Shown: positions 26,174 to 35,508, counted from the first letter of the stretch. The stretch: 64,000 nt of DNA from Helicobacter sp. MIT 05-5293 (GCF_000765665.2 NZ_JROZ02000002.1:309691-373690); one strand, 5' to 3'. Notes: a model not told the origin generated them from the sequence alone. Program-made: numbers and translations.

Positions 26174-26230
26174 ATGCAATACATCGTAATTATAGCATTA
26201 ATTTGCTTAATTATGACAAAAGCTTATTAG
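26174..26230 (+). CDS. Tiny hydrophobic ORF (18 codons) behind the masked Shine-Dalgarno, copy 2
   Basis: MQYIVIIALICLIMTKAY. Thirteen of the 18 residues are hydrophobic in one block, so the peptide would insert into a membrane, like small type I toxins. AAAGGAGG ends 8 bases before the ATG, the ideal distance. The opposite strand carries TGCTATAAT inside the ORF. The first two codons (Met-Gln) are shared with copy 1; the rest is not. Confidence 0.5.
   Translation: MQYIVIIALICLIMTKAY
26189..26194 (-). promoter_or_regulatory. Antisense -10 box inside the tiny ORF, copy 2
   Basis: Reads TGCTATAAT on the minus strand. An RNA starting near 26182 would be complementary to the start codon, the ribosome binding site and both hairpins. 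The mirrored hairpin 1 would be its natural 3' end, giving an RNA of about 70-80 bases. Confidence 0.5.
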
Positions 26231-26245
26231 TTTTTTGTTGCTTTA

Positions 26246-26272
26246 GGTTAGGCTTTGCAAACAAGCCTAACC
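26246..26272. repeat. Perfect 10-bp hairpin between the tiny ORF and the FadL gene
   Basis: GGTTAGGCTT (26246-26255) and AAGCCTAACC (26263-26272) with a 7-base loop. It lies between a plus-strand small transcript and the 3' end of the minus-strand FadL gene. No U tract follows on either strand. A second repeat, CTTGTTT/AAACAAG, lies nearby around 26292-26316. It could end either transcript. Confidence 0.4.
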
Positions 26273-26330
26273 CTTATGCGATGTGTTTCCCTTGTTTGCA
26301 TTATGCTAAAAACAAGCGAGTTTTTAGATT

Positions 26331-28517
26331 CTAAAATTGTCTCCCTAGCGAAGCAGAGAGCAAATGTAGCTGCCCAAAACCACCTGTTTGATAAATGCTT
26401 TTTCTTCCGTCTTTAAGGCTTAGTGAATACGCGATACCTGCATTCCATTTGGTAAACATTTTTTTCGCACCGATACCAAACATATAGGCATTACTATCGG
26501 GGATTCCGAGTTTGTCTTGAGGCACGGGGGCTTGATCAAGCGCAGCGGAGAGCATCAAAAGTGTGTTTTTCTCTGTGAGATAGGTGAGCCCTAGTCGCAA
26601 TGCGATTGTATCTTTCCAGCCATCACCCATAGCGACTGCGCCATAATCGGCTAAGTCCATCATACCGGCTAGTTGATCGGGGGTGAATTGCATCACCATA
26701 CCGCTTAAAGGTGTGAATTGAGGATTGCTAAAGTTGAAAGCAAATTTATCGCCCTTACTCCAATAGATTTCTTCATAGACAAATTCTACATTGAGTTTGC
26801 CAAAAGAGTGCATAATGGCGAGTTGGAGTTGAGAGGGGAGGGTCGCACTAAGAGTTAAGTCTGCTTTCATATTGACATCGCCCATTGAGCCACCAATATA
26901 GGTTGTCGCATCAAGGCTTCCTTTGAGGTCAAACTTCACGGGTGAAGTATAAACTATACTTAGAGTCGTCTTTTTGGATTCAAAAGGACGCACACTCATC
27001 GCGACTTTATAGCCGAAAGCGAAATCCCCACCATTACTTTTCTGATCGACTTTGGTCGCTCCGACTAAGTCGGTGTAAATCTCCATATCTCCCATACCAA
27101 AGGCTTCTGCTACCTGCTTGGCGTCCATCAGTGTGAGGTAGCCTCGTGGTGCACCGTCTTCATCTTTTTCTGTAGGACTTGGGTCAGTGCAGACTCCGGG
27201 ATATGATGTTTGCAAATTGCCATTAAAATCATAATGTGTTCCCGTATAGCAGTTGATATAACCTTTTTCTCCTTTAAAAACATCTTTGGGAAGATCTTTA
27301 CAGCCTGCTTGAAAAAAATTTACATTGCTTGTCAAGATACAAGAATTGATATGATCAATACCTTTATTAAGTCCATTAGCATTGTATCCATTTGATTCTT
27401 GTCCCCAAGTCATTGCTCCGCTATCTTTATTGCTTTTGTAAGTCTCCCAATTATTTTTGATTGTAGCGTTGATTTCCTTGACTTTGGCATTATAACCTGC
27501 GACATCAATGGTTTGTTTGTCTTTATCGACATAGGGGTCAAAGACGCTAGGGTCGGGCATACCAAACCACGCTTCGGGTGAGAATAATGTAGGCATCTTG
27601 TATCGCAATTCATTATTGTAATGCCCCCCCCCTCCTACAAACAATCCGCCCACACCTGCTAAGCCATTAGTCGTATTGACTGCATAGATGAGCTGTGCCA
27701 TTGCTTCAGGGATCATACTATCGGGAATCTCATCAAAATCTTTGATATTAGTCGTTACTTTGCCCGGTTTATCAGGTGTGCCGAGTGGGACGAACACGGT
27801 GTTTTTAAAATTCCCCATACCATAGAGGAATCTTGGGCTGACACCAATAGCAATGCGTTCGTTATAGTTCCAGCTAAAAGAGGGGCTTAGCTCTACCATA
27901 GCAATCATCACATTACGCAAGAACGCTCCTCCCTCGCCATTCCAATTCATCGCTAAACCGCTCGGTGCAGTAAAGCTAACCCCCCAATTGAGATTCCCAT
28001 ATTTAGTCTTTTTCGTGCTGCTTTTATAAAAAATCTTTGGCACAGGGAAGAAAGTCGGGTCAGCTGAACCCTCGACTAAAGCCCCCCGCTCATTGTATCC
28101 CCAAGTGCCATGTTGATTAGGCTCGGAAGAGGGAAGCTCTATGGGTGCAGTCAAATCCACGCCTAAAACATTTTTTGCCAAATCTGCCATTGTGTCGCTG
28201 ATGCCCATAGTCGTGGTGGTGCTAAGCCCCCAGTTGATCGAGCCTTCACCGATAGACTTCGTGTCTGTGTCTGTGGTGAAATTGAATCCGGGGATAAAAA
28301 TCCCTGTGAGTGTGATTTCTAAATCGGATTTTTCATTATCGGAGAGCGGGTGAGAAAATCCCATATTTGCGGGATTATAATACACACTATCTGCTCCATG
28401 AGCCCCTGCGATATAGGCAGAATTGAGTGCGGTGGAATTGAGGCTTTGCTCATTAATCTTAAATCCTGAAGCAAAAGCATAAGAAAGGCACAATACGAAC
28501 ACTATGATAAATCTCAT
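26331..28517 (-). CDS. FadL/OmpP1-family outer membrane protein, long, with a G9 tract
   Basis: An outer membrane beta-barrel for hydrophobic compounds. After a signal peptide (cleavage near ASG at residue 18) comes the FadL hatch start FKINEQSLNSTALNSAYIAGAHGADSVYYNPANMGF, given here only as a landmark at residues 19-54. The last residues LSASLGRQF end in aromatic Phe, as barrel proteins do. At 728 residues it is much longer than the usual 400-470. An inserted stretch at about residues 285-480 holds several cysteines (NSCIL, AGCKD, NCYTG, GVCTD). A run of nine G (C9 on plus, 27624-27632) encodes part of VGGGGHY and could shift frame. AAGGAG precedes the ATG. Confidence 0.85.
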   Translation of the reverse strand: MRFIIVFVLCLSYAFASGFKINEQSLNSTALNSAYIAGAHGADSVYYNPANMGFSHPLSDNEKSDLEITLTGIFIPGFNFTTDTDTKSIGEGSINWGLSTTTTMGISDTMADLAKNVLGVDLTAPIELPSSEPNQHGTWGYNERGALVEGSADPTFFPVPKIFYKSSTKKTKYGNLNWGVSFTAPSGLAMNWNGEGGAFLRNVMIAMVELSPSFSWNYNERIAIGVSPRFLYGMGNFKNTVFVPLGTPDKPGKVTTNIKDFDEIPDSMIPEAMAQLIYAVNTTNGLAGVGGLFVGGGGHYNNELRYKMPTLFSPEAWFGMPDPSVFDPYVDKDKQTIDVAGYNAKVKEINATIKNNWETYKSNKDSGAMTWGQESNGYNANGLNKGIDHINSCILTSNVNFFQAGCKDLPKDVFKGEKGYINCYTGTHYDFNGNLQTSYPGVCTDPSPTEKDEDGAPRGYLTLMDAKQVAEAFGMGDMEIYTDLVGATKVDQKSNGGDFAFGYKVAMSVRPFESKKTTLSIVYTSPVKFDLKGSLDATTYIGGSMGDVNMKADLTLSATLPSQLQLAIMHSFGKLNVEFVYEEIYWSKGDKFAFNFSNPQFTPLSGMVMQFTPDQLAGMMDLADYGAVAMGDGWKDTIALRLGLTYLTEKNTLLMLSAALDQAPVPQDKLGIPDSNAYMFGIGAKKMFTKWNAGIAYSLSLKDGRKSIYQTGGFGQLHLLSASLGRQF
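27624..27632 (-). repeat. G9 homopolymer tract in the FadL gene (C9 on plus)
   Basis: Nine consecutive G on the coding strand, preceded by GGA, encoding GGG within VGGGGHY near residue 296. Frame is intact in this assembly. Nine is at the length where slippage becomes frequent in related genomes. Confidence 0.75.
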
Positions 28518-28544
28518 CGTTGTCTCCTTGATAGAACTTTGTCT

Positions 28545-28550
28545 TTTATA
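28545..28550 (-). promoter_or_regulatory. Possible -10 box of the FadL gene
   Basis: Reads TATAAA on the minus strand about 28 bases before the start codon. It is a weak match, without a recognisable -35. Confidence 0.3.
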
Positions 28551-28762
28551 GTTTTTATTCTTTGTTGTATGTGCAACTTTTAAAAATGTGATTATATAAA
28601 AAATAATATTAAAGAAGATTAAAATATGTTTTCAGTCTAGTATTTTTTGAATTGTTTTTGTGGATTTGTTTTAAGAATCTTAGAATCTGCGCCTTGGGAT
28701 TATCCAAGATGCGTAAAAAGCTGTGTGGGTTGTGAGCTGTCGTAAAAGTAAGGCAATGTAGG

Positions 28763-28798
28763 CATTTCGCACGATTGCAAAGATGCAAGTGCGAAATG
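28763..28798 (-). terminator. Long hairpin after the CjaA-like gene
   Basis: CATTTCGCAC (28763-28772) pairs with GTGCGAAATG (28789-28798), and inside it TTGCA (28775-28779) pairs with TGCAA (28784-28788), giving a nearly continuous 15-bp stem. It starts 6 bases after the stop of the gene transcribed from the right. There is no U tract, so it may protect the 3' end rather than terminate. The rest of 28551-28762 holds nothing I recognise. Confidence 0.45.
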
Positions 28799-28804
28799 TG
28801 AGCG

Positions 28805-29626
28805 TTATTTTGTAATCAAAACAGAATCCATTTTTTCTTCACCAAAAATCGGAGCAAGTGTCTTGATATAGGCTTCTTTCAGAAAACCCTCATTGGCAAG
28901 TGTGGTGATTTCATTATCAAGCCAATCTTTAAGCTCGGTATTACCCTTTTTCACTGCTGGGGCGATGACTTCTTCTTCGCCTAATGAGGGAATCCCTACG
29001 CTAAATCCGGGATTCTCCATAGCCCACGCTAAAACTAAAGTATTATCATGCGCTAAAGCATCTCCTCGCTCGTCTTTGAGTGCCATAAAGGCTTCGGTAT
29101 TTTGCTCGTATTTGAGAAGCTCAATATCGGGGTGGTGCTTGGTGAAAAACGCATCGGCTGTTGTGCCTTTATTGACGATAAGTTTTTTGCCTTTCAAATC
29201 ATCGACACTTTGAATCGCGCCATCTTTAGAAACAACACCCAAAGAAACTTTCATATAAGGTTTGGCAAAATCTACGACCTCTTCTCTCTCGGGCGTTTGA
29301 GTGAAGTTTGCCATAATAATATCGACTTTGTTTGCACGCAAAAATTCAACGCGACTTGCAGCCTCGACAAGCACAAATTGCACTTTATTTTCATCTCCTA
29401 GTAAATCTTTAGCAAATCTTTTTGCGATATACACATCAAAACCATCGTTTTTGCCCTCTTCATTGACAAAGCCAAAAGGTGGTTTATCACTAAAAACACC
29501 GATGCGAATGCTGTCTTTGGCTTTGATTTGCTCAAGTGTGTTTTGTTGATTTTTGTTATTGTTGCATGCGTTGAGACCTAGCATCAAAACAAACCCAAAA
29601 GTAAGTAACAAAATCTTTTTTATCAT
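28805..29626 (-). CDS. CjaA-like amino acid (cystine/cysteine) ABC transporter binding lipoprotein
   Basis: Family 3 solute-binding protein of 273 residues. The signal peptide ends in a lipobox-like LGLNAC. The mature part opens IRIGVFSDKPPFGFV, with GFDVYIAKRFAK, ANFTQTPEREEVVDF and KGTTADAFF, which closely follow Campylobacter CjaA (Cj0982), a cysteine-binding protein. I prefer the second ATG (29626) because AGGAG then has 5 bases of spacing. No permease or ATPase gene is adjacent, so it must work with a transporter encoded elsewhere. The long hairpin at 28763-28798 follows. Confidence 0.88.
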   Translation of the reverse strand: MIKKILLLTFGFVLMLGLNACNNNKNQQNTLEQIKAKDSIRIGVFSDKPPFGFVNEEGKNDGFDVYIAKRFAKDLLGDENKVQFVLVEAASRVEFLRANKVDIIMANFTQTPEREEVVDFAKPYMKVSLGVVSKDGAIQSVDDLKGKKLIVNKGTTADAFFTKHHPDIELLKYEQNTEAFMALKDERGDALAHDNTLVLAWAMENPGFSVGIPSLGEEEVIAPAVKKGNTELKDWLDNEITTLANEGFLKEAYIKTLAPIFGEEKMDSVLITK

Positions 29627-29827
29627 CATAACTCCTGTATTTAAAATTAAGAGGATAACCTCTTGCGGGATTATGCCATAAAAAAATATGTATGAAGCAA
29701 ATGATTATTTGTCGATTGATGATTGATAATCATTGCAAAAGGCGAGAATCTATTAGTTAGATTATTGGTATTGTGATTGGGGCTAAAGCGGGGACTTGGC
29801 TATTATTAAGAATCTAAGGAAGACTGA

Positions 29828-30781
29828 TTAATCAGGCGTAGAATCTGTGGATTCTTGTGAGAAAGCCCCATAGCTCATTAGTTTTTGGTATCTTTTGGTG
29901 AGATAGTCATTATCTTGCTGAATCTCTTCAAGCATTTTAAGGAAATATTGTTTGATTGCTTTTGCAGCATTTGCTTTATCACGATGCGCACCTATCATCG
30001 GCTCATCAATAATATCATCAATCAAATGATATTTTTTAAGCTCCACAGGTGTGATTTTCATAGCTTTAGTCGCAGATTCTATCTTTGAGGGATCATTCCA
30101 TAGAATCGCAGCACAACCCTCTGGCGAAATCACACTAAAGATAGAATATTGCATCATTGCGAGTTTGTCTGCAACGGCAATAGCCAAAGCCCCACCGCTA
30201 CCACCTTCACCAATCACAACCGCAATCGTGGGGACTTTGAGTGTAGCAAATTCTTTGAGGTTTTTTGCAATTGCTTCACTTTGTCCGCGCTCTTCTGCTC
30301 CAAGACCGGGATATGCACCTTGTGTATCTACTAGCATTAAAATAGGCACATTAAATTTCTCGGCAATCTTTGCTACGCGTAAAGCCTTTCGATAACCTTC
30401 AGGACTAGGCATACCGAAGTTTCTCATTAATTTATTTTTTGTCCCGCGCCCTTTTTCTTCACCGATAACCATAACACTCTGATCATTGATTTTACCAAGA
30501 AAGCATACGATTGCTTTATCGTCTTTAAAATGTCTGTCCCCGCAAATCTCGTAATAATCTTTGAGGATAAGCTCGATATAATCCATTGCGTAAGGGCGAT
30601 CAGGGTGTCTTGCGAGCTGTAATTTTTGGTAATCACTGATATTAGAATACACATGACGCACTTCATTTTCAAGCTCTTTTTCGAGAATCATTTTAGCGTC
30701 ATTATCCGAGCGGATAATGGCAGATTCTATATCGTCTTGAAGATTTTTGATTTTTTGTTCAAAGTCTAAATAAGTTGCCAT
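29828..30781 (-). CDS. accA: Acetyl-CoA carboxylase carboxyltransferase alpha subunit
   Basis: Transfers carboxyl from biotin to acetyl-CoA to make malonyl-CoA, with AccD. The 317-residue protein shows the [49 protein letters not shown] and [15 protein letters not shown] blocks. It is the last gene of fabG-acpP-fabF-accA, 16 bases after fabF, the order seen in H. pylori (HP0561-HP0557). Confidence 0.97.
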   Translation of the reverse strand: MATYLDFEQKIKNLQDDIESAIIRSDNDAKMILEKELENEVRHVYSNISDYQKLQLARHPDRPYAMDYIELILKDYYEICGDRHFKDDKAIVCFLGKINDQSVMVIGEEKGRGTKNKLMRNFGMPSPEGYRKALRVAKIAEKFNVPILMLVDTQGAYPGLGAEERGQSEAIAKNLKEFATLKVPTIAVVIGEGGSGGALAIAVADKLAMMQYSIFSVISPEGCAAILWNDPSKIESATKAMKITPVELKKYHLIDDIIDEPMIGAHRDKANAAKAIKQYFLKMLEEIQQDNDYLTKRYQKLMSYGAFSQESTDSTPD

Positions 30782-30797
30782 ATCAATTCTTTATCGT

Positions 30798-32033
30798 TTA
30801 GATTTTTTGGAAAATAACAACACCATTTGTCCCACCAAAACCAAAGGAATTGCTCATTACCGTTTGGATTTTGGCTTCTCGAGCGACATTAGGAATATAA
30901 TCCAAATCACATTCAGGATCAGGCACTTCTTGATTGATTGTCGGAGGCATCACGCCTTCTTGCATTGCCATAATCGAAATGACAGCTTCTAATGCTCCCG
31001 CTGCGCCTAAACAATGCCCGATTTGTCCTTTTGTAGAGCTTACAGGTGGGACATTTTCTTTTGAACCAAAGGCGGATTTAAGTGCCATAGTCTCATAGAG
31101 ATCATTATACGCAGTGCTTGTCCCGTGTGCATTGACATAATCAATCTTTGCATTTGCCATTTTTAATGCAGCTTTGATTGCGCGTAAAGCACCTTCGCCT
31201 TGAGGGGCGGGCGTAGTGATATGATTAGCATCGCCACTTTCTCCAAAGCCAATCACTTCAGCATAGATTTTCGCACCTCTTTTTTTAGCGTGTTCGTATT
31301 CTTCAAGCACCAATGCTCCCGCTCCTTCACCCATTACAAAACCATTGCGCTCTTTGTCAAAAGGACGAGAAGCTTTAAGAGGTTCATCATTGCGATCACT
31401 AAGGGCTTTCATTGCAGCAAACCCACCAATACCCACAGGGCAAATCGCAGATTCTGACCCGATGACAAGCATTACATCTGCGCCATCAAGCATAATGGTT
31501 TTAGTTGCTTCATTGATTGCGTGAGTGCCGGCTGCACAAGCTGTAACGCTTGAGAGGTTTGGACCTTTGAGGGCGTATTCAATTGAGATAAAACCGCCGA
31601 GCATATTGACTAATGCAGAGGGGATAAAGAAAGGATTGATACGGCGAGGACCTTTTTGTTCGCAAGCAATTGAATTTTTCTCAATATTGCCTAAACCACC
31701 GATACCTGCTCCAGAGCTTACACCAAAACGCTCACTAAGAGATTCTTGCACAAGCCCATTGTGGAGCAAACCACTTTCATTCATTGCTTCTCTTGCGGCT
31801 TTTAAGCCAAGGTGAATAAAGCGATCTGCTTTCTTTACTTCCCGCGCATCAAGCACTTCTTCAGGGTTGAAATTTGTGATTTCACCAGCAATTTTGACAG
31901 GGAAATTCTCTACATCAAAGCAAGAAATTCTTTTAATGCCACATTGTCCTTCTGTGATAGCTTTAAAAGAATCGCTTTTCGTAAGCCCTAATGAATTAAT
32001 CATTCCTAACCCAGTGATAACCACTCGACGCAT
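30798..32033 (-). CDS. fabF: 3-oxoacyl-ACP synthase II FabF
   Basis: Condensing enzyme that elongates fatty acids from malonyl-ACP. The catalytic triad is visible: Cys in VTACAAGTHAI near 163, His in NAHGTSTAYND near 305 and His in GHCLGAAGALE near 341. At 411 residues the length is normal. AAAGGAAAC precedes the ATG. It lies 65 bases after acpP. Confidence 0.97.
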   Translation of the reverse strand: MRRVVITGLGMINSLGLTKSDSFKAITEGQCGIKRISCFDVENFPVKIAGEITNFNPEEVLDAREVKKADRFIHLGLKAAREAMNESGLLHNGLVQESLSERFGVSSGAGIGGLGNIEKNSIACEQKGPRRINPFFIPSALVNMLGGFISIEYALKGPNLSSVTACAAGTHAINEATKTIMLDGADVMLVIGSESAICPVGIGGFAAMKALSDRNDEPLKASRPFDKERNGFVMGEGAGALVLEEYEHAKKRGAKIYAEVIGFGESGDANHITTPAPQGEGALRAIKAALKMANAKIDYVNAHGTSTAYNDLYETMALKSAFGSKENVPPVSSTKGQIGHCLGAAGALEAVISIMAMQEGVMPPTINQEVPDPECDLDYIPNVAREAKIQTVMSNSFGFGGTNGVVIFQKI

Positions 32034-32098
32034 ATTGTTTCCTTTGGATAAATTTACATTGATTTGGGTATTTAGAATCCACGATGGATTCTAAATAT

Positions 32099-32329
32099 TT
32101 ATTGGTGTTCTTTGATATAAGTAACTACATCATTAACGGTTTTGATTTTCTCTGCTTCTTCGTCAGGAATTTCAATCTCAAATTTTTCTTCTAATGCCAT
32201 TACAAGTTCGACTACATCTAAAGAATCTGCATTCAAATCCTCAATAAATCGAGATTCAGGTTTTACCTCATTAGCATCTACACTTAGTTGTTCGACAACC
32301 ACAGCTTTTACACTCTCAAATGTGTCCAT
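32099..32329 (-). CDS. acpP: Acyl carrier protein
   Basis: A 76-residue acidic carrier. The phosphopantetheine serine is in [18 protein letters not shown] near residue 38. It holds growing acyl chains for FabG and FabF. It has its own strong promoter (32368-32395) besides any read-through from fabG, fitting the high ACP demand. AAGGAG precedes the ATG. Confidence 0.97.
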   Translation of the reverse strand: MDTFESVKAVVVEQLSVDANEVKPESRFIEDLNADSLDVVELVMALEEKFEIEIPDEEAEKIKTVNDVVTYIKEHQ

Positions 32330-32367
32330 TGTTTCTCCTTCTTTGAATTTAAGCTTTAAAATTTACC

Positions 32368-32395
32368 ATTATAGCAAAGATTTGTTAAATGGCAA
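32368..32395 (-). promoter_or_regulatory. Sigma-70 promoter for acpP
   Basis: On the minus strand, TTGCCA (32395-32390), 16 bases, then TATAAT (32373-32368), itself preceded by TGC. It lies between fabG and acpP, with an expected start near 32361 and a leader of about 30 bases. Confidence 0.65.
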
Positions 32396-32415
32396 GGGCT
32401 TTTTTATGCTTAGGC

Positions 32416-33159
32416 TTACATATAAAGCCCACCATTGACCTTTAACACTTCACCGGTAATATAACTTGCGCCGTCAGAGAGTAAAAATGCTACCGCTTGA
32501 GCTACATCTTCAGCTTCTCCCAAACGCGCTAAAGGAATGCTTTTTGTATAATTTTCAATCACTTCAGGTTTTAAGTCATTTGTCATATCACTTTGGATAA
32601 ATCCGGGTGTTACGCAGTTAAAACGCACATTGCGAGGTGCGCCCTCATACGCGAATGATTTGCTCATTGCAATCATTCCCCCTTTGCTTGCTGCATAGTT
32701 GCTTTGCCCCATATTTCCACGTTCACCGATGATTGAAGCGATATTAACGACACTTCCAAAACGTTGTTTGCTCATAAGCTTGAGAGCTTCGCGACAACCG
32801 ATAAAGCAGGATTTGAGATTGGCATCAATGACACTTTGAAAGTCATCTATGCTCATACGCAAGGCAAGTTTATCGTTTGTGATACCTGCATTATTGACGA
32901 GATAGTCAAGCTTTCCATCACTTTCTACAATCACCTTAAGCGAGGCGATAAAGTCTTCTTCATTTGTCGCATCAAATTTGATAATCGCCGCTTTGCCACC
33001 CGCAGATTCTATTATTTCTTTGACATTTTCAGCAAGCTCGGGTTTGGAGCGGTAATTGATCCATACTTTTAGCCCATATTCTGCAAGTGTTTTAGCAATC
33101 TGTGCGCCAATCCCTTTGCTCGCGCCGGTGATAAGCACATTTTTTCCATTGAATTTCAT
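32416..33159 (-). CDS. fabG: 3-oxoacyl-ACP reductase FabG
   Basis: NADPH-dependent SDR that reduces 3-oxoacyl-ACP. GASKGIG binds the cofactor near 12-18; NNAG follows near 91; the catalytic Ser is in NIASIIGERG and the Tyr-x3-Lys in YAASKGG near 151-155. At 247 residues it is typical. AAAGGAG precedes the ATG, and a TAAAAT -10 on the minus strand at 33194-33199 lies upstream. Confidence 0.96.
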   Translation of the reverse strand: MKFNGKNVLITGASKGIGAQIAKTLAEYGLKVWINYRSKPELAENVKEIIESAGGKAAIIKFDATNEEDFIASLKVIVESDGKLDYLVNNAGITNDKLALRMSIDDFQSVIDANLKSCFIGCREALKLMSKQRFGSVVNIASIIGERGNMGQSNYAASKGGMIAMSKSFAYEGAPRNVRFNCVTPGFIQSDMTNDLKPEVIENYTKSIPLARLGEAEDVAQAVAFLLSDGASYITGEVLKVNGGLYM

Positions 33160-33204
33160 TGATTTCTCCTTTTGTTTTTTGCAATCTTAACGAATTTTAG
33201 CTAA

Positions 33205-35508
33205 TTACTCTATATTGAATTTCACACTATCTATACTCCCATCTTCCCCGATAATACTTAATGTGTGTGGCTTAGAATCTAAAAATATTTTTTGCGTAGA
33301 GTGCGTGGAGGCAAAAATAAGCTTGTGGTCTAAATACCAAAACACCTTTTGATTTGTGAGATTTGCGATACGCATAATCAGCTCTTTTTGTCCGTCAAAG
33401 TCTTTAGGTTGAATGATTTTTAAGCCATTTGTGGGGTAGATGATTTTAAGTGTATTGCGATTTTGCGATGATACAAGGTGTTTTTGAATATCAATATTTT
33501 GTGTTTTGTAGTAGTTTAGCACATTAATCGGTAGGCGTAAAATCATCTGTGCGGAGGCATCAATAAATGCAGAATCTTTAGAAGTTACGGGTTTGTCGTT
33601 TGCAATAAATACTTTTTGGTAAAAGGGTGAGACTTGGAGCATTTTTGCATCATTAGGATAGAGAATCTCTTCTGATGGTATGGCAAATTGCTGCATTTCT
33701 TCACTCAAGCGATAACCGCTAAATTTATCAATAAGAATCTCTTTGAAAGCAGATTCTGGTATCGCAAAAGCAATGTCATTATCAGGCAATTCTTCGAGAA
33801 TCTCAAAAAGCAAACTCCCTGCTGTTTTCATACCAAGGATATTAGGATTGGGTTTGCCTGTGAAATTACCTACCCATACGACAATCGTATATTGAGGACT
33901 TGCCCCTGCTGCCCATGCGTCTTTTCGACCATAGCTTGTCCCACTTTTCCACGAAAATGTCATTTTGTCTTTGTGATAGTCTAGCTCCCCCTCGCGTTCA
34001 AGCTCTTTGAGTGTTTGGAGTGTGAGATACGCACTTCCTTGAGAGATGAGGTGTTTTTTGGGTTGTTTGAGAGAATCTTTGAGGTAATAAATCTCTCCAA
34101 ACGCGCCGTAATTGGCAAGCCCTAAATAGAGTTTTGCAATTTCAAAAGGGCTGAATTCTTTTGAGCCGAGTATGAGTGATAGCCCGTAGTGTTGATAGTT
34201 TTTGTCTTCAAAATCAAGCATTTCTTGCAAGGCAAAGAAAAATTTTTCATAACCATAATTTTGCAAGAGTTTTACAAAAGGCACATTGAGGGATTTTTGT
34301 AGGGCTATTTGCGCTGGGATTAATCCATTATATCGTTTGTTGGCGTTTTGGGGGTTGAAATTTGAAAAAAACAAAGGCACATCAATGAGCAAACTTTGTG
34401 GAGCAATAAGCCCCTCATCAATGCTCAAAGCGTATAAAAAGGGCTTGAGCAATGAACCCGGAGAACGTTTTGCAGCTATGCCATCAATCTGCCCATAATT
34501 TTCTATGTCTAAAAAATCCTGCGAGCCTAGATAAGCCAATACCTCTCCATTTGAAGTATCTAGCACAAGGGCTGACATATTGAGAATCCCTTGTGGGAGT
34601 AGTTTTTTATGGTATTGTTTGATTTTAGATTCTAAACGCATTTGAATCTTTTTGTTTAATGTCGTTTGGATATTACTAAGATTGGGCGTTTGTGCGATGA
34701 CTTTAAGGCTAAGATGTGGGGCGATATTGTGGTGGGTTAGTTTATGCGTAGGGAGTGGCTCTAGCAGGGCAAGAGAAAGTAAATCCTTGTCGATATGCCC
34801 TTGTTGGTGCAATTTATGCAAAAGTGCATCGCGTTTGTCTTTGAGGAGTGATGAATTTTTATTGAGATTGAGTAAGCCCGGAGCATTAGGCAAAACTGCC
34901 AAAAGTGCTGCTTCCCCCCACGAGAGATGTGCAGAATCTTTGCCAAAATACAACAAACTCGCTGAATGAAAGCCGATGATATTCCCGCCATAAGGTGCGT
35001 TATCTAAATACATCTTAAGAATCTGCTCTTTGCTATAAATGCTTTCTAGGGCTAATGCTTGGAAAAATTCATCAAATTTATTTTTGTAATTGCGTTTTTG
35101 ATGAAAATAAAGCTTAATCACTTGCATAGTGATGGTGCTTGCTCCGTATCGTTTTGAGGAGATGAGGTTATCCTTAAAACTCCTTAAAAGAGCTAAAATA
35201 TCAATGCCATAATGATTAAAAAAGCGTTTATCTTCATAGGTTAATGCAGCTATTTCAAGCTTTTTAGGCACTTGGGTAGGGGATTTGAGATGCCATTGCT
35301 CGTTAGAATCTAAAAACACACTAAGGAGCTGATTATCCTTATCAAAAACACTTTTGCTATAAGTAGATTCAAAAAGATCATCTTGTGCAGAATGTCGCAC
35401 ATAAAAATTAAGAAAAACAAAAGCCCCATAGCATAATACACAAAGCCCTATACTCGCGATAATAAGAAGAATAGGGCTAGGGCGTTTGTTTGTTTTATTC
35501 AACCACAC
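33205..35508 (-). CDS. pbpC: Penicillin-binding protein 1C
   Basis: Bifunctional peptidoglycan enzyme anchored in the inner membrane (segment near residues 14-36). The glycosyltransferase domain has YEDKRFFNHYGID near 91 and GASTITMQVIKL. The transpeptidase domain has SPGSLLKPF (SxxK), KSLNVPF (SxN) and KSGTSYG (KSGT). The C-terminal ~100 residues match the beta domain of PBP1C. It starts at GTG 35508, overlapping the end of the macroglobulin gene by 14 bases with no clear ribosome binding site, so translation is coupled. The pairing is known from E. coli (pbpC next to yfhM). Confidence 0.93.
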   Translation of the reverse strand: MWLNKTNKRPSPILLIIASIGLCVLCYGAFVFLNFYVRHSAQDDLFESTYSKSVFDKDNQLLSVFLDSNEQWHLKSPTQVPKKLEIAALTYEDKRFFNHYGIDILALLRSFKDNLISSKRYGASTITMQVIKLYFHQKRNYKNKFDEFFQALALESIYSKEQILKMYLDNAPYGGNIIGFHSASLLYFGKDSAHLSWGEAALLAVLPNAPGLLNLNKNSSLLKDKRDALLHKLHQQGHIDKDLLSLALLEPLPTHKLTHHNIAPHLSLKVIAQTPNLSNIQTTLNKKIQMRLESKIKQYHKKLLPQGILNMSALVLDTSNGEVLAYLGSQDFLDIENYGQIDGIAAKRSPGSLLKPFLYALSIDEGLIAPQSLLIDVPLFFSNFNPQNANKRYNGLIPAQIALQKSLNVPFVKLLQNYGYEKFFFALQEMLDFEDKNYQHYGLSLILGSKEFSPFEIAKLYLGLANYGAFGEIYYLKDSLKQPKKHLISQGSAYLTLQTLKELEREGELDYHKDKMTFSWKSGTSYGRKDAWAAGASPQYTIVVWVGNFTGKPNPNILGMKTAGSLLFEILEELPDNDIAFAIPESAFKEILIDKFSGYRLSEEMQQFAIPSEEILYPNDAKMLQVSPFYQKVFIANDKPVTSKDSAFIDASAQMILRLPINVLNYYKTQNIDIQKHLVSSQNRNTLKIIYPTNGLKIIQPKDFDGQKELIMRIANLTNQKVFWYLDHKLIFASTHSTQKIFLDSKPHTLSIIGEDGSIDSVKFNIE

